From: an uncultured Eubacteriales bacterium
GTDB taxonomy: Bacteria; Bacillota; Clostridia; Christensenellales; Aristaeellaceae
Direction: 5' to 3'
Length of the DNA: 64,000 nt
Assembly: GCA_902801165.1 (NCBI GenBank)
Contig: CADCHI010000017.1
Location: forward strand, 62,001 to 126,000
The position numbers were made by a program, and so were the translations under genes. The notes beneath the pieces are model-generated. The model was not told the origin of the DNA. It did not search any database and saw nothing but the letters and a program-made list of their open reading frames with translations. Positions 57,294 to 64,000 of the stretch are shown piece after piece (position 1 is the first letter of the stretch; each line of letters begins with the position of its first letter).

Positions 57294-59195
57294 TCAACCG
57301 GCCACGTTCAGGGTCACGGGCACGCGGTTGGTCAGCTGCACCTCGCCGTTGGCATCGTACACGGTGGTGACGGCCATGGCGCGATAGGTGCCGGCCTCCA
57401 GGGGCTTGCCCAGCTGGATGCTGTCGATGACCTCGCCGGGCTTCAGGGCGCCGGAGGTGTAGAGGGTCTCGCCGTCCAGCACCAGGCTCAGGGTGACGGC
57501 GTTGCCGCTGATGTCGCGGTTCACGTAGTCCCAGGTGGCGGTCACGCCGTCGTCGGCGATCTCGATCACGTTGCCCACGGAGGTGGAGACATGGGCCTCG
57601 CCGCTGGCGGGCTCGCGCTGCACGCGGTAGGCCTCCAGCTCGGCCACGTACTGCTCATAGGCGGCCTGGGCGGCGGTCAGCTCCTCGGTCTTGGCGTCTG
57701 CCTCGGCCTGGGCCTCGGTCAGCTGGGCCTGCAGGGCCTCCAGCTGGGTGGCGTCGGTCTCGGCCTGGGTGCTCATCTCGTCGATCTGGGCGGTCAGGGT
57801 CTCGATGGTCTCCTGCTGCTCGGCCAGCTCGCCGTTCAGCTGCTCCAAACCTTCCTCGGCGGCGGTCAGCCGGGCCTGCAGGGCCTCCAGCTCCGCGTCG
57901 CCTTCGGTTTCGCGCTCCAGCTCCGGAGCCGCCTCGTACAGGCTGTCGCGAATGGCCTCCAGGGCCTCCACGCGCTCCTCGACCGTCATGTCCTCGCTGC
58001 TGACCACGGCGTCAATCTTCTGGCGAACCTCGTCCAGGTCCACATTCGATACGGCCTCGGAAACCTCGCTTTCACCAGTCTGCAGGCCGGCGATGTCGAT
58101 GATGGAAATCTCCAGCTGGCTCATCACCCGGGACAGCGCCCTCTCGGCAGCGGGCTGCTGGGCGGCGGGCTGCTCGGCAGCGGGTTCGCCTTCGCCGGCA
58201 GGCTCACCCTCGGCCGCGGGCTGCTCGGCGGCAGGCTCATCCTCGGCGGCGGGTTCGCTCTCGGCGGCAGGCTGCTCGGCGGCAGGCTCATCCTCGGCGG
58301 CGGGTTCGCTCTCGGCGGCAGGCTGCTCGGCGGCAGGCTCACCTTCGGCGGCAGGCTGCTCGGCGGCAGGCTGCTCGGCGGCAGGCTCACCTTCGGCGGC
58401 AGGCTCGCCCTCGGCAGTGGGTTCACCTTCGGCGGGCTGCTCGGCGGCGGGCTGCTCGTCTTCCTCCTGGCTCAGATCGATGCCCAGCGCCTCGGCGGCA
58501 TCGGTCAGCTGAGCCTGGATGGCCTCCAGGGCCTCCACGCGCTGTTCGGTGGTGGTCTCTTCGGACGCGTCGTTCACGACCGCGTCGATCTGCGCCTGTA
58601 CAGCGTCGACGTCCACGGCAGGCGCCTCGGCGCCGGCCTGGGCGGTCCTGATCCTGGTCAGCAGGCTCTTGAGGGAGGCGCGCAGCGCGGAGAACCGCAG
58701 CTCGGCCACCTGCTCCTGGGTCTCGGCGAGGGTGGCGTTCAGCCCCTCGATGGTCTCGTCCCGCTCGCTGACGGCGGCTTCCAGCTCGCTCACCCGGCCG
58801 TCGGAAGCGCCGGCGGCGGCCTCCAGCTCGGCGATGCGGGCCTCGGTCTCCTCGGCGGCGGCTTCCAGCTCGGTCACCCGGGCGTTGGCGGCGTCCAGGT
58901 CGCCCTGCAGCTGCTCGGCGTTGGCCTGGCCGGCCTCCAGCTCCCCGGAGAGCCGTTCGGCCGTGGCCTGCGCTTCCTCCAGCTGGCCGCCGATATCCTC
59001 CAGCTCAGCTCTGGCCGCGTCCAGATCCGATTGCAGCGTCGCAGCGTTTTCCTGCTCCTGCGTCAGCTGGGTCATCGTGGCGGATAGGGACTCCTTGCTG
59101 GCGTTCAGCTTGTTGTTGAACAGCAGTATGGCGATGATGGCTGCCACCAACAGAACCAGCAGCACAATCTGCCAGATTTTGCTCTTGGTATTCAT
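57294..59195 (-). CDS. Membrane-anchored coiled-coil protein with Pro/Ala/Glu repeats and C-terminal beta domain
   Basis: 633 residues, not recognised as a named family. Order of parts: one N-terminal transmembrane helix (residues 8-25), a heptad-rich coiled coil (35-165), a conserved block with QIDAVVNDASEETTTEQRVE (about 190-230), and a hydrophilic stretch of AAEQPAAEGEP-type units (about 240-350). Next come a second copy of the block (KIDAVVSSEDMTVEERVEAL, about 395-435), a second coiled coil (445-530) and a beta-sandwich-like end with VIDSIQLGKPLEAGTYRAMA. Probably projects outside the membrane into the wall. It lies 64 bp downstream of mnmA and may share its transcript. Confidence 0.8.
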   Translation of the reverse strand: MNTKSKIWQIVLLVLLVAAIIAILLFNNKLNASKESLSATMTQLTQEQENAATLQSDLDAARAELEDIGGQLEEAQATAERLSGELEAGQANAEQLQGDLDAANARVTELEAAAEETEARIAELEAAAGASDGRVSELEAAVSERDETIEGLNATLAETQEQVAELRFSALRASLKSLLTRIRTAQAGAEAPAVDVDAVQAQIDAVVNDASEETTTEQRVEALEAIQAQLTDAAEALGIDLSQEEDEQPAAEQPAEGEPTAEGEPAAEGEPAAEQPAAEQPAAEGEPAAEQPAAESEPAAEDEPAAEQPAAESEPAAEDEPAAEQPAAEGEPAGEGEPAAEQPAAQQPAAERALSRVMSQLEISIIDIAGLQTGESEVSEAVSNVDLDEVRQKIDAVVSSEDMTVEERVEALEAIRDSLYEAAPELERETEGDAELEALQARLTAAEEGLEQLNGELAEQQETIETLTAQIDEMSTQAETDATQLEALQAQLTEAQAEADAKTEELTAAQAAYEQYVAELEAYRVQREPASGEAHVSTSVGNVIEIADDGVTATWDYVNRDISGNAVTLSLVLDGETLYTSGALKPGEVIDSIQLGKPLEAGTYRAMAVTTVYDANGEVQLTNRVPVTLNVAG

Positions 59196-59259
59196 AACAC
59201 GGCCCCCCTGATGTATTTTCTGGTATTATTATAACATGCTTGTTCGGCGATGTCCATTT

Positions 59260-60345
59260 CTAATTTTGCGCCTCGGGCCCGTCCACGATGGCCCCGCCCA
59301 GGCACACCTGGCCCCGGTAGAACACGGCGGACTGGCCCGGCGTCACCGCGCGCTGGGGCTGGGCGAAGGCCATGTGGGCGACGCCGTCCGCCAGCGTCAG
59401 CCGGCAGTCCTGCAGCGGCTGGCGGTGGCGCAGACGCACCTGGCATTCCAGGGGCTCCCCCTCCGCCACGGGCGGATGGCCCGCCAGCCAGGTGACCTCG
59501 GAGCCCACGGCCCCGGGGCTGTAGAGCAGCGACTCGTCCTCGCCCTGGTGCACCACCAGCTCGTTCCGCCCCAGGTCCTTGCCCACCACGAACCAGCGCT
59601 GGCCGTTGCCGCCCCCGCCGATGCCCAGGCCCCGGCGCTGGCCGAGGGTGTAGTACATCAGCCCGTCGTGGCGGCCCACCACCCTGCCGTCGGTGGTCAC
59701 CATGTCCCCCGGCATGGCCGGCAGATAGGTGGAGAGGAACTGCTTGAAGTTGCGCTCCCCGATGAAGCACACGCCCGTAGAGTCCTTCTTCTCGCTGACG
59801 GGCAGCCCGGCCTCCCGGGCGATCTGCCGCACCTCGCCCTTCAGTAGGCCCCCCACGGGAAACATCGCCTTCGACAGCGCCCGCTGGCCCAGCATGTACA
59901 GGAAGTAGGTCTGGTCCTTGTTCTCGTCCGCGGCCCGCAGCAGCCGGTACTCCCCCTCCGCCTGGTCGATGTTCGCGAAGTGGCCGGTCACCAGCTTGTC
60001 CGCACCGAGCTGCTCGGCGAAGTCCAGGAACACGTTGAACTTGATCTCCCGGTTGCACAGCACGTCGGGGTTGGGCGTGCGCCCCCGGCGGTATTCCTCC
60101 AAGAAGTGCTCGAACACCCGGTCCCAGTACTGGCGGGCGAAGTTCACCGAATAATAGGGAATGTCCAGCTTCTCGCAGACGGCCCGGGCGTCGGCCCAGT
60201 CCCGCTCGCTGGTGCATACGCCGCTCTCGTCCTTCTCCTCCCAGTTCTTCATGAACACGCCGATCACCTCGTGACCGGCGCGCTTCATCAGCAGCGCGGC
60301 CACAGAGCTGTCCACGCCGCCGGACATGCCAACCACAACCCGCAT
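59260..60345 (-). CDS. mnmA: tRNA-specific 2-thiouridylase MnmA
   Basis: Makes 2-thiouridine at wobble position 34 of Glu, Gln and Lys tRNAs. 361 residues: PP-loop VGMSGGVDSSVAALL near 4-18, FMKNWEEKDESGVCTSERDW near 35, catalytic Cys in NPDVLCNREIKFN near 98, second Cys in STGVCFIGERNF near 195, then a C-terminal beta-barrel. The start at 60345 is chosen because GGGAGGGA is seven bases upstream; an ATG two codons earlier sits too close to it. Confidence 0.94.
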   Translation of the reverse strand: MRVVVGMSGGVDSSVAALLMKRAGHEVIGVFMKNWEEKDESGVCTSERDWADARAVCEKLDIPYYSVNFARQYWDRVFEHFLEEYRRGRTPNPDVLCNREIKFNVFLDFAEQLGADKLVTGHFANIDQAEGEYRLLRAADENKDQTYFLYMLGQRALSKAMFPVGGLLKGEVRQIAREAGLPVSEKKDSTGVCFIGERNFKQFLSTYLPAMPGDMVTTDGRVVGRHDGLMYYTLGQRRGLGIGGGGNGQRWFVVGKDLGRNELVVHQGEDESLLYSPGAVGSEVTWLAGHPPVAEGEPLECQVRLRHRQPLQDCRLTLADGVAHMAFAQPQRAVTPGQSAVFYRGQVCLGGAIVDGPEAQN

Positions 60346-60507
60346 ACGCATTCCCTCCCGCAGGGTTTTACCCACAACATTATAGTCCATTTTGCTCCCC
60401 CGCACAAGCCGGAATGGCGGAAAAGCGCGCAGGGGCCGCGCCCCGGAAGCGGGCAGGCGCGCGCCGCCCAGGGGCCCGGAAACCGTTCATAATATTATAA
60501 TTTGATA

Positions 60508-60536
60508 TTTACATATCAGCCACAATTTATTATAAT
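60508..60536 (+). promoter_or_regulatory. Promoter of the L,D-transpeptidase gene
   Basis: TTTACA (60508-60513) and TATAAT (60531-60536), 17-bp spacer, in an AT-rich pocket about 105 bp before the start. Confidence 0.72.
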
Positions 60537-60640
60537 GGTTTTGGAAACGCATCCCGACGCCCCGGCAATCGACAGCCCTCCGCAAGCGAGGGGGACGCCC
60601 GCCGTTCCGGCGCGGGATTCATGAGAGAGGAGTGGTCCCC

Positions 60641-61969
60641 GTGACGATCAAGCGCCTGCTCTGCGCGCTGCTGTGCCTCATGCTGCTCTCCAGTCTGCTG
60701 CCCCCCGCGCCGGCTTCGGCGGAGGCGGACTGGCAGTCCCTGCCCTACTGGATCGGCGTGGACATCGGCAACCAGCGCACCACCATCTACCGCACGTCGG
60801 ACAACAGCGTCGTGCACCGCTGGATCTGTTCCTCCGGCGCCCACAACCTGACACCCGTGGGCGTGTTCTACCTGCCTGCCGCCAAGGGAAGCGAGCGCAA
60901 GGAGTGGTTCTCCTTCACCAGCAGCTACGTGAAGTACTGCGTGCGCTACACCAAGCACCTGTATTTCCACACCATCCTCTTCCGGGAGCCTCGGGAGGGC
61001 ACGGAGATCCACTCCTCCATCCGGCAGCTGGGCAAGCCGGCGTCCCACGGCTGCATCCGCCTGCAGGTGCCCGCGGCCCGCTGGCTCTGCTACAACTGCC
61101 CCACCGGCACCAAGGTCGTCATCCACAGGGGCGCGGATGACCCGCTCATCGTCGAAGCCCTGGGCGCGAGCGCCGGGACCGAGCTGACGGACACCGCCAT
61201 CCTGCCCCAGGCGGTGCAGTCCGTCGCCTTCGCGGATGTCTCCATGACCGATCTGGCGCTGGGCCAGCAGCTGCAGCTCACGCCCGTCATCACGCCCTCC
61301 GACACCTACACCTCCTATAAGTGGAAGACCAGCAACAAGAAGGCCTTCAAGGTGAGCGACAGCGGCCTGGTCACCGCCGTGGGCGTCGGCAAGTCCAAGA
61401 TCACCGTGACCACCGGCAACGGCAAGACCGCCTCCGTCACACTGCGGGCCTACGACCCGACCCTGCCCGAGAGCGTCGCCCTGGACAGGACCGGCACCAT
61501 CACCCTGAACAAGGGCGAGACCCTGGCGCTGAACGCCGCGATGTCCCCGGCGACCGCCGTCAGCGGCCTGACCTGGTCCAGCAGCAAGAAGAGCGTGGCC
61601 CGGGTGGGCAAGGACGGCACGATCACCGCCGTGGCCGCCGGCACCGCCACCATCAAGGTGAGGACCCGGAACAAGAAGACCGCCTCCGTCACGGTGAAGG
61701 TGGTGGACCCCACCATTCCCGACAGCATCGCGCTGGCCCCCGGCGGCACCGTGACGCTGAAGAAGGGCGAGACCCTCAGCCTGAGCGCCGTCATCACGCC
61801 CCAGACCGCCAAGTCCGCCCCGCTGACCTGGAAGAGCTCCAAGAAGCGGGTGGCCCGGGTGAGCGCCCAGGGCGTGGTCACCGCCGTGTCCACCGGCAAG
61901 GCAAATATCACCGTCAAGACTCGCAACGGCAAGAAGGCCGTCGTCACCATCATCGTGGTAAATCCGTGA
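60641..61969 (+). CDS. Secreted L,D-transpeptidase (YkuD) with three Ig-like (BIG2) repeats
   Basis: Exported wall enzyme forming 3-3 peptidoglycan cross-links or acting as a wall-linked YkuD hydrolase/transferase. Signal peptide LLCALLCLMLLSSLLPPAPA, then a YkuD domain (residues about 35-165) with the active-site motif SHGCIRL (Cys138), then three bacterial Ig-like domains of about 80 residues, each ending like GVGKSKITVTTGNGKTASVT. These probably bind glycans. The GTG at 60641 is chosen, eight bases after GAGAGGAG; a GTG at 60632 is too close. Ends with a strong terminator. Confidence 0.88.
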   Translation: MTIKRLLCALLCLMLLSSLLPPAPASAEADWQSLPYWIGVDIGNQRTTIYRTSDNSVVHRWICSSGAHNLTPVGVFYLPAAKGSERKEWFSFTSSYVKYCVRYTKHLYFHTILFREPREGTEIHSSIRQLGKPASHGCIRLQVPAARWLCYNCPTGTKVVIHRGADDPLIVEALGASAGTELTDTAILPQAVQSVAFADVSMTDLALGQQLQLTPVITPSDTYTSYKWKTSNKKAFKVSDSGLVTAVGVGKSKITVTTGNGKTASVTLRAYDPTLPESVALDRTGTITLNKGETLALNAAMSPATAVSGLTWSSSKKSVARVGKDGTITAVAAGTATIKVRTRNKKTASVTVKVVDPTIPDSIALAPGGTVTLKKGETLSLSAVITPQTAKSAPLTWKSSKKRVARVSAQGVVTAVSTGKANITVKTRNGKKAVVTIIVVNP

Positions 61970-61988
61970 CCGATCGACAGCGCATAGA

Positions 61989-62031
61989 ACAACCCGCAAC
62001 CGGGACAAGCCCCGGTTGCGGGTTGTTTTTT
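61989..62031 (+). terminator. Intrinsic terminator of the L,D-transpeptidase gene
   Basis: Stem ACAACCCGCAACCGGG with CCCGGTTGCGGGTTGT, followed by TTTTT, 20 bp past the stop. Confidence 0.88.
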
Positions 62032-62046
62032 GCCTTGCATGCATCA

Positions 62047-62610
62047 TCAGGGCACCAGGATCTCCTGCTCCAGTCCCTCCTCCGTCTGCTCAGCCTCCAC
62101 CAGTATGGTCTTCTGCTGCATGCCGATGATCTTCCACGCGCCGCCGACCTTCACCAGCGTGATGTCGTAGCGCCCGCCCTGCCAGCGGGGAATGCGCTCG
62201 GAGACCTCGCTGCGGCGGCTGGAGATGACGCTGCCGGTGATGGAGGGAACGCGCTCCACCACGGTGCAGTTGGCATAGGTGTCCCAGGGCCAGGCCCACA
62301 GCTTCTCAATGGTCAGCTCGTAGTCGAAGCCGGTGATGTTATAGTCCGCGTAGGCGCTGATGCCGTTCAGCGCGCCCTCCAGCGCCTCGTCGGCGATCAG
62401 GAAGTCGGCGTGGAAGTACTTGTTCAGCTCCTCGGCCTGCTGGCGCGTCAGTATGACGTCCACCCGCTTTTCCATGCCGTCGTTCAGCACCACGTAGATG
62501 TTGGCGGCGTTCAGGGCCATGAAGAAGCCGCACACCAGCATGCCCGCGAGCACGCAAATCAAGATCATATACCTGGCGATGAACCAGGTCAGCCTGCGAA
62601 AATACTGCAC
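62047..62610 (-). CDS. Membrane-anchored protein of unknown function in the MotAB-like locus
   Basis: 187 residues, not recognised. One transmembrane helix (residues about 12-34; MILICVLAGMLVCGFFMALN) with a short basic cytoplasmic N-terminus, then about 150 residues outside the membrane: a helical first part (ILTRQQAEELNKYFHADFLI) and an NTF2- or DUF4440-like alpha/beta end with WQGGRYDITLVKVGGAWKII. The GTG start at 62610 has GGGAGA seven bases upstream. It is 35 bp downstream of the MotB-like gene and is probably part of the same transcript. Confidence 0.72.
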   Translation of the reverse strand: MQYFRRLTWFIARYMILICVLAGMLVCGFFMALNAANIYVVLNDGMEKRVDVILTRQQAEELNKYFHADFLIADEALEGALNGISAYADYNITGFDYELTIEKLWAWPWDTYANCTVVERVPSITGSVISSRRSEVSERIPRWQGGRYDITLVKVGGAWKIIGMQQKTILVEAEQTEEGLEQEILVP

Positions 62611-62645
62611 AGAAATGTCTCCCGTAAGTTATTCGGCCGCCGCCG

Positions 62646-63659
62646 TCATTGGTTTTCCAGTATGGACTTCATCTGCTGGATCATCTGCTCGTCCGTCATG
62701 CGGAACTTGAACACCACGCGGCGGGAGGCGTCCATGTCCTCGCGCCCGTTCTCGTCGTACACCCGGTCGCTGTAGGAGCGGCCGTTGGCGGTCACCACTT
62801 CCCGGAGCATCCGCTTCTGGGCGGCGGTGATGGCGTGGTAGTCGTCCGCCAGCACGTAGGAGGCCACCGCCAGCGCGCGCTGCTGGGACAGGGCCAGGTT
62901 GTCCAGGTAGCTGCCCAGGGAGTCCGTGTGGCCCTCGATGATGATCTCGGACACGTAGTCCTTGTATTCGTCGGAGAACAGCACGTTCAGGTAGACCGGC
63001 AGGAAGCTGTCGATGAAGTTCTCGCCCCGCTCGGACAGGTCGTAGCGCCCCAGCTCGAACATCACGTCCGACTCGAGGGCGATGGAGCCGTTGGAGGGGT
63101 CCACCTGGGCGGAGATGTGAGCGGCCTTCAGCGCCTCGCTCAGCGAGCTGATGATCCGCGTGCGCATGCCCACCAGCTGCTCCAGCTGGTACTGCTGGTC
63201 GTCCAGGGCCTGCTGCTGCTGCTCGATCTGGGTCTGCTGGTTGCCCAGCTGCACGCTCAGCGCGTCCAGCTGCTCCTGCTGGGCCGCGATCTCCTCTTCC
63301 TTTTCATCCAGCAGCGACTGGGCCTGGCTCAGCTCCTCCTGCTGGGCGGCCAGTATGCTCTGGGCGTCCTCCAGGTCGGACTGTGCGGCATTCAGCCGGA
63401 TCTGCTGGGCCACCATCTGGGCCTCCGCCTCGGTCAGCCGCGTGCGCTGCTCGTCCAGGCTGGCATTGGCCTGGTCCAGGTCGTACTGCTGGCGGGCGAT
63501 CTCCGCCATGTTGATCTCGTACATATCGAAATACTGGTACATGATGTAGAACATGATCAGTATGAATATCAGCAAAAGGGAGCTCATCAGGTCTGAAAAG
63601 CTGAGCCATTGCGTGCCGTTGTTCGCGGCGCGCCGCGCGTGGGTGCGTGCGCTTCGCAC
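62646..63659 (-). CDS. MotB/OmpA-family motor stator-like protein (ZorB-like)
   Basis: 337 residues. A basic N-terminus leads into one transmembrane helix with the stator-type Asp (SFSDLMSSLLLIFILIMFYI), where protons would bind. Then comes a long Gln/Glu-rich coiled coil (residues about 55-170), and a C-terminal OmpA-like peptidoglycan-binding domain with IIIEGHTDSLGSYLDNLALS and the following QQRALAVASYVL. This is the layout of ZorB, not flagellar MotB, and no flagellar genes are present. The GTG at 63659 is chosen because AGGAGG is seven bases upstream; an ATG at 63677 overlaps that site. Confidence 0.82.
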   Translation of the reverse strand: MRSARTHARRAANNGTQWLSFSDLMSSLLLIFILIMFYIMYQYFDMYEINMAEIARQQYDLDQANASLDEQRTRLTEAEAQMVAQQIRLNAAQSDLEDAQSILAAQQEELSQAQSLLDEKEEEIAAQQEQLDALSVQLGNQQTQIEQQQQALDDQQYQLEQLVGMRTRIISSLSEALKAAHISAQVDPSNGSIALESDVMFELGRYDLSERGENFIDSFLPVYLNVLFSDEYKDYVSEIIIEGHTDSLGSYLDNLALSQQRALAVASYVLADDYHAITAAQKRMLREVVTANGRSYSDRVYDENGREDMDASRRVVFKFRMTDEQMIQQMKSILENQ

Positions 63660-63754
63660 GGGCCTCCCTCCTTTCATCGCAGGCGTTCAGCGGTCCGCCC
63701 CGTTTCGGCGGACAAATTCATAATCAATGCGGCGCGGCTAAGACGCTCCGCCGA

Positions 63755-64000
63755 TCAGCCGCGGTAGATCCTGTCCGCCGCGTCCTCCAGCGCCCGCTGG
63801 CCCTGCACCATGGCGTCGGTCATGCGGTCGACCTGGTCCAGGAAGCGGTTGTTGGCCTCCGAAACGGCGTCGGGCAGCTCCCTCAGCGCGCCGGAGATAT
63901 TGGAAGCCAGGTAGTCCACCCGCTGGGTGAACTGGTTGACGTAGTCCCGATAGGCGTCCATGGTGCTGCCGAACTCCTCCTGGAGCTGCTTGTTCGCCTG
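63755..64000 (-). CDS. C-terminal tail of a probable MotA/ZorA-like membrane protein (continues beyond right edge)
   Basis: Only the last 81 residues are in the window, all amphipathic helix or coiled coil (QANKQLQEEFGSTMDAYRDY, LASNISGALRELPDAVSEAN, ending AADRIYRG). A long helical tail is what ZorA proteins have after their MotA-like membrane part. Position directly upstream of the MotB-like gene supports a motor pair, but the membrane region is not visible, so the family is inferred from context. Confidence 0.6.
   Translation of the reverse strand, partial: QANKQLQEEFGSTMDAYRDYVNQFTQRVDYLASNISGALRELPDAVSEANNRFLDQVDRMTDAMVQGQRALEDAADRIYRG

Noticed and set aside
62047-64000. Complete Zorya defence system
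   Set aside because: Only a ZorB-like gene and the tail of a possible ZorA are visible; no ZorC, ZorD or ZorE homologue is present, so the name is not justified from this window.

Overview
The window reads as chromosomal DNA of a GC-rich, low-oxygen member of the Clostridia. Supporting this are Gram-positive Shine-Dalgarno sites and TTGACA/TATAAT-type promoters, a VanZ-like protein, LCP and L,D-transpeptidase cell-wall proteins, rubrerythrin, a PPi-dependent phosphofructokinase and the rpsF-ssb-rpsR operon. The dispersed intergenic repeats are of the kind common in gut Clostridia. The taxonomic placement is inference; no rRNA is present.

Left part (1-14.6 kb): the 5' part of a sugar ABC ATPase gene that runs off the left edge, a chloramphenicol-acetyltransferase-like gene, pfp, and a complete ytfQ-ytfR-ytfT-yjfF-type sugar importer (8.6 to 3.3 kb, minus). 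These are followed by two small unknown proteins, an M20 amidohydrolase, and a FecCD/FecE-type importer pair without a nearby binding protein.

13.5-24 kb (minus) is one probable transcription unit starting at a consensus promoter. It runs from a NusG/LoaP-like antiterminator through a membrane nucleotide-sugar dehydratase, a truncated lactate racemase (larA), an 1865-residue protein built of about 32-residue repeats, and an LCP-like protein with a degenerate active site. larA stops being LarA exactly where the repeat gene begins, so the DNA around 20,241 is a junction: either a deletion or an assembly join.

24.4-28.4 kb: tRNA-Arg(CCT), VanZ, rubrerythrin, ilvE, and queT preceded by a promoter, a probable preQ1-I riboswitch and an intrinsic terminator. 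28.4-40.5 kb is a sugar operon with a divergent LacI regulator: binding protein, DUF2291 protein, ATPase, permease, FucI-like isomerase, split transketolase, FGGY kinase and FucU-like mutarotase. The logic is import, isomerise, phosphorylate, cleave by transketolase. Several of its intercistronic gaps are filled by inverted-repeat elements whose arms are made of short degenerate repeats.

41-52 kb is mostly housekeeping: NUDIX, acyl-ACP thioesterase, rarA, an ornithine-cyclodeaminase-like protein, AraC, rpsF-ssb-rpsR, a TipAS-domain MerR, an M32 carboxypeptidase, and a class II aldolase followed by tandem repeats of about 111 bp. 52.7-57.1 kb is an operon for the LarA nickel-pincer cofactor (larE-larB-larC) with a rhomboid protease and an FMN 2-hydroxyacid dehydrogenase. 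57.3-64 kb holds a coiled-coil membrane protein, mnmA, an L,D-transpeptidase with Ig-like repeats, and the end of a MotA/MotB-like (ZorAB-like) motor locus that continues beyond the right edge.
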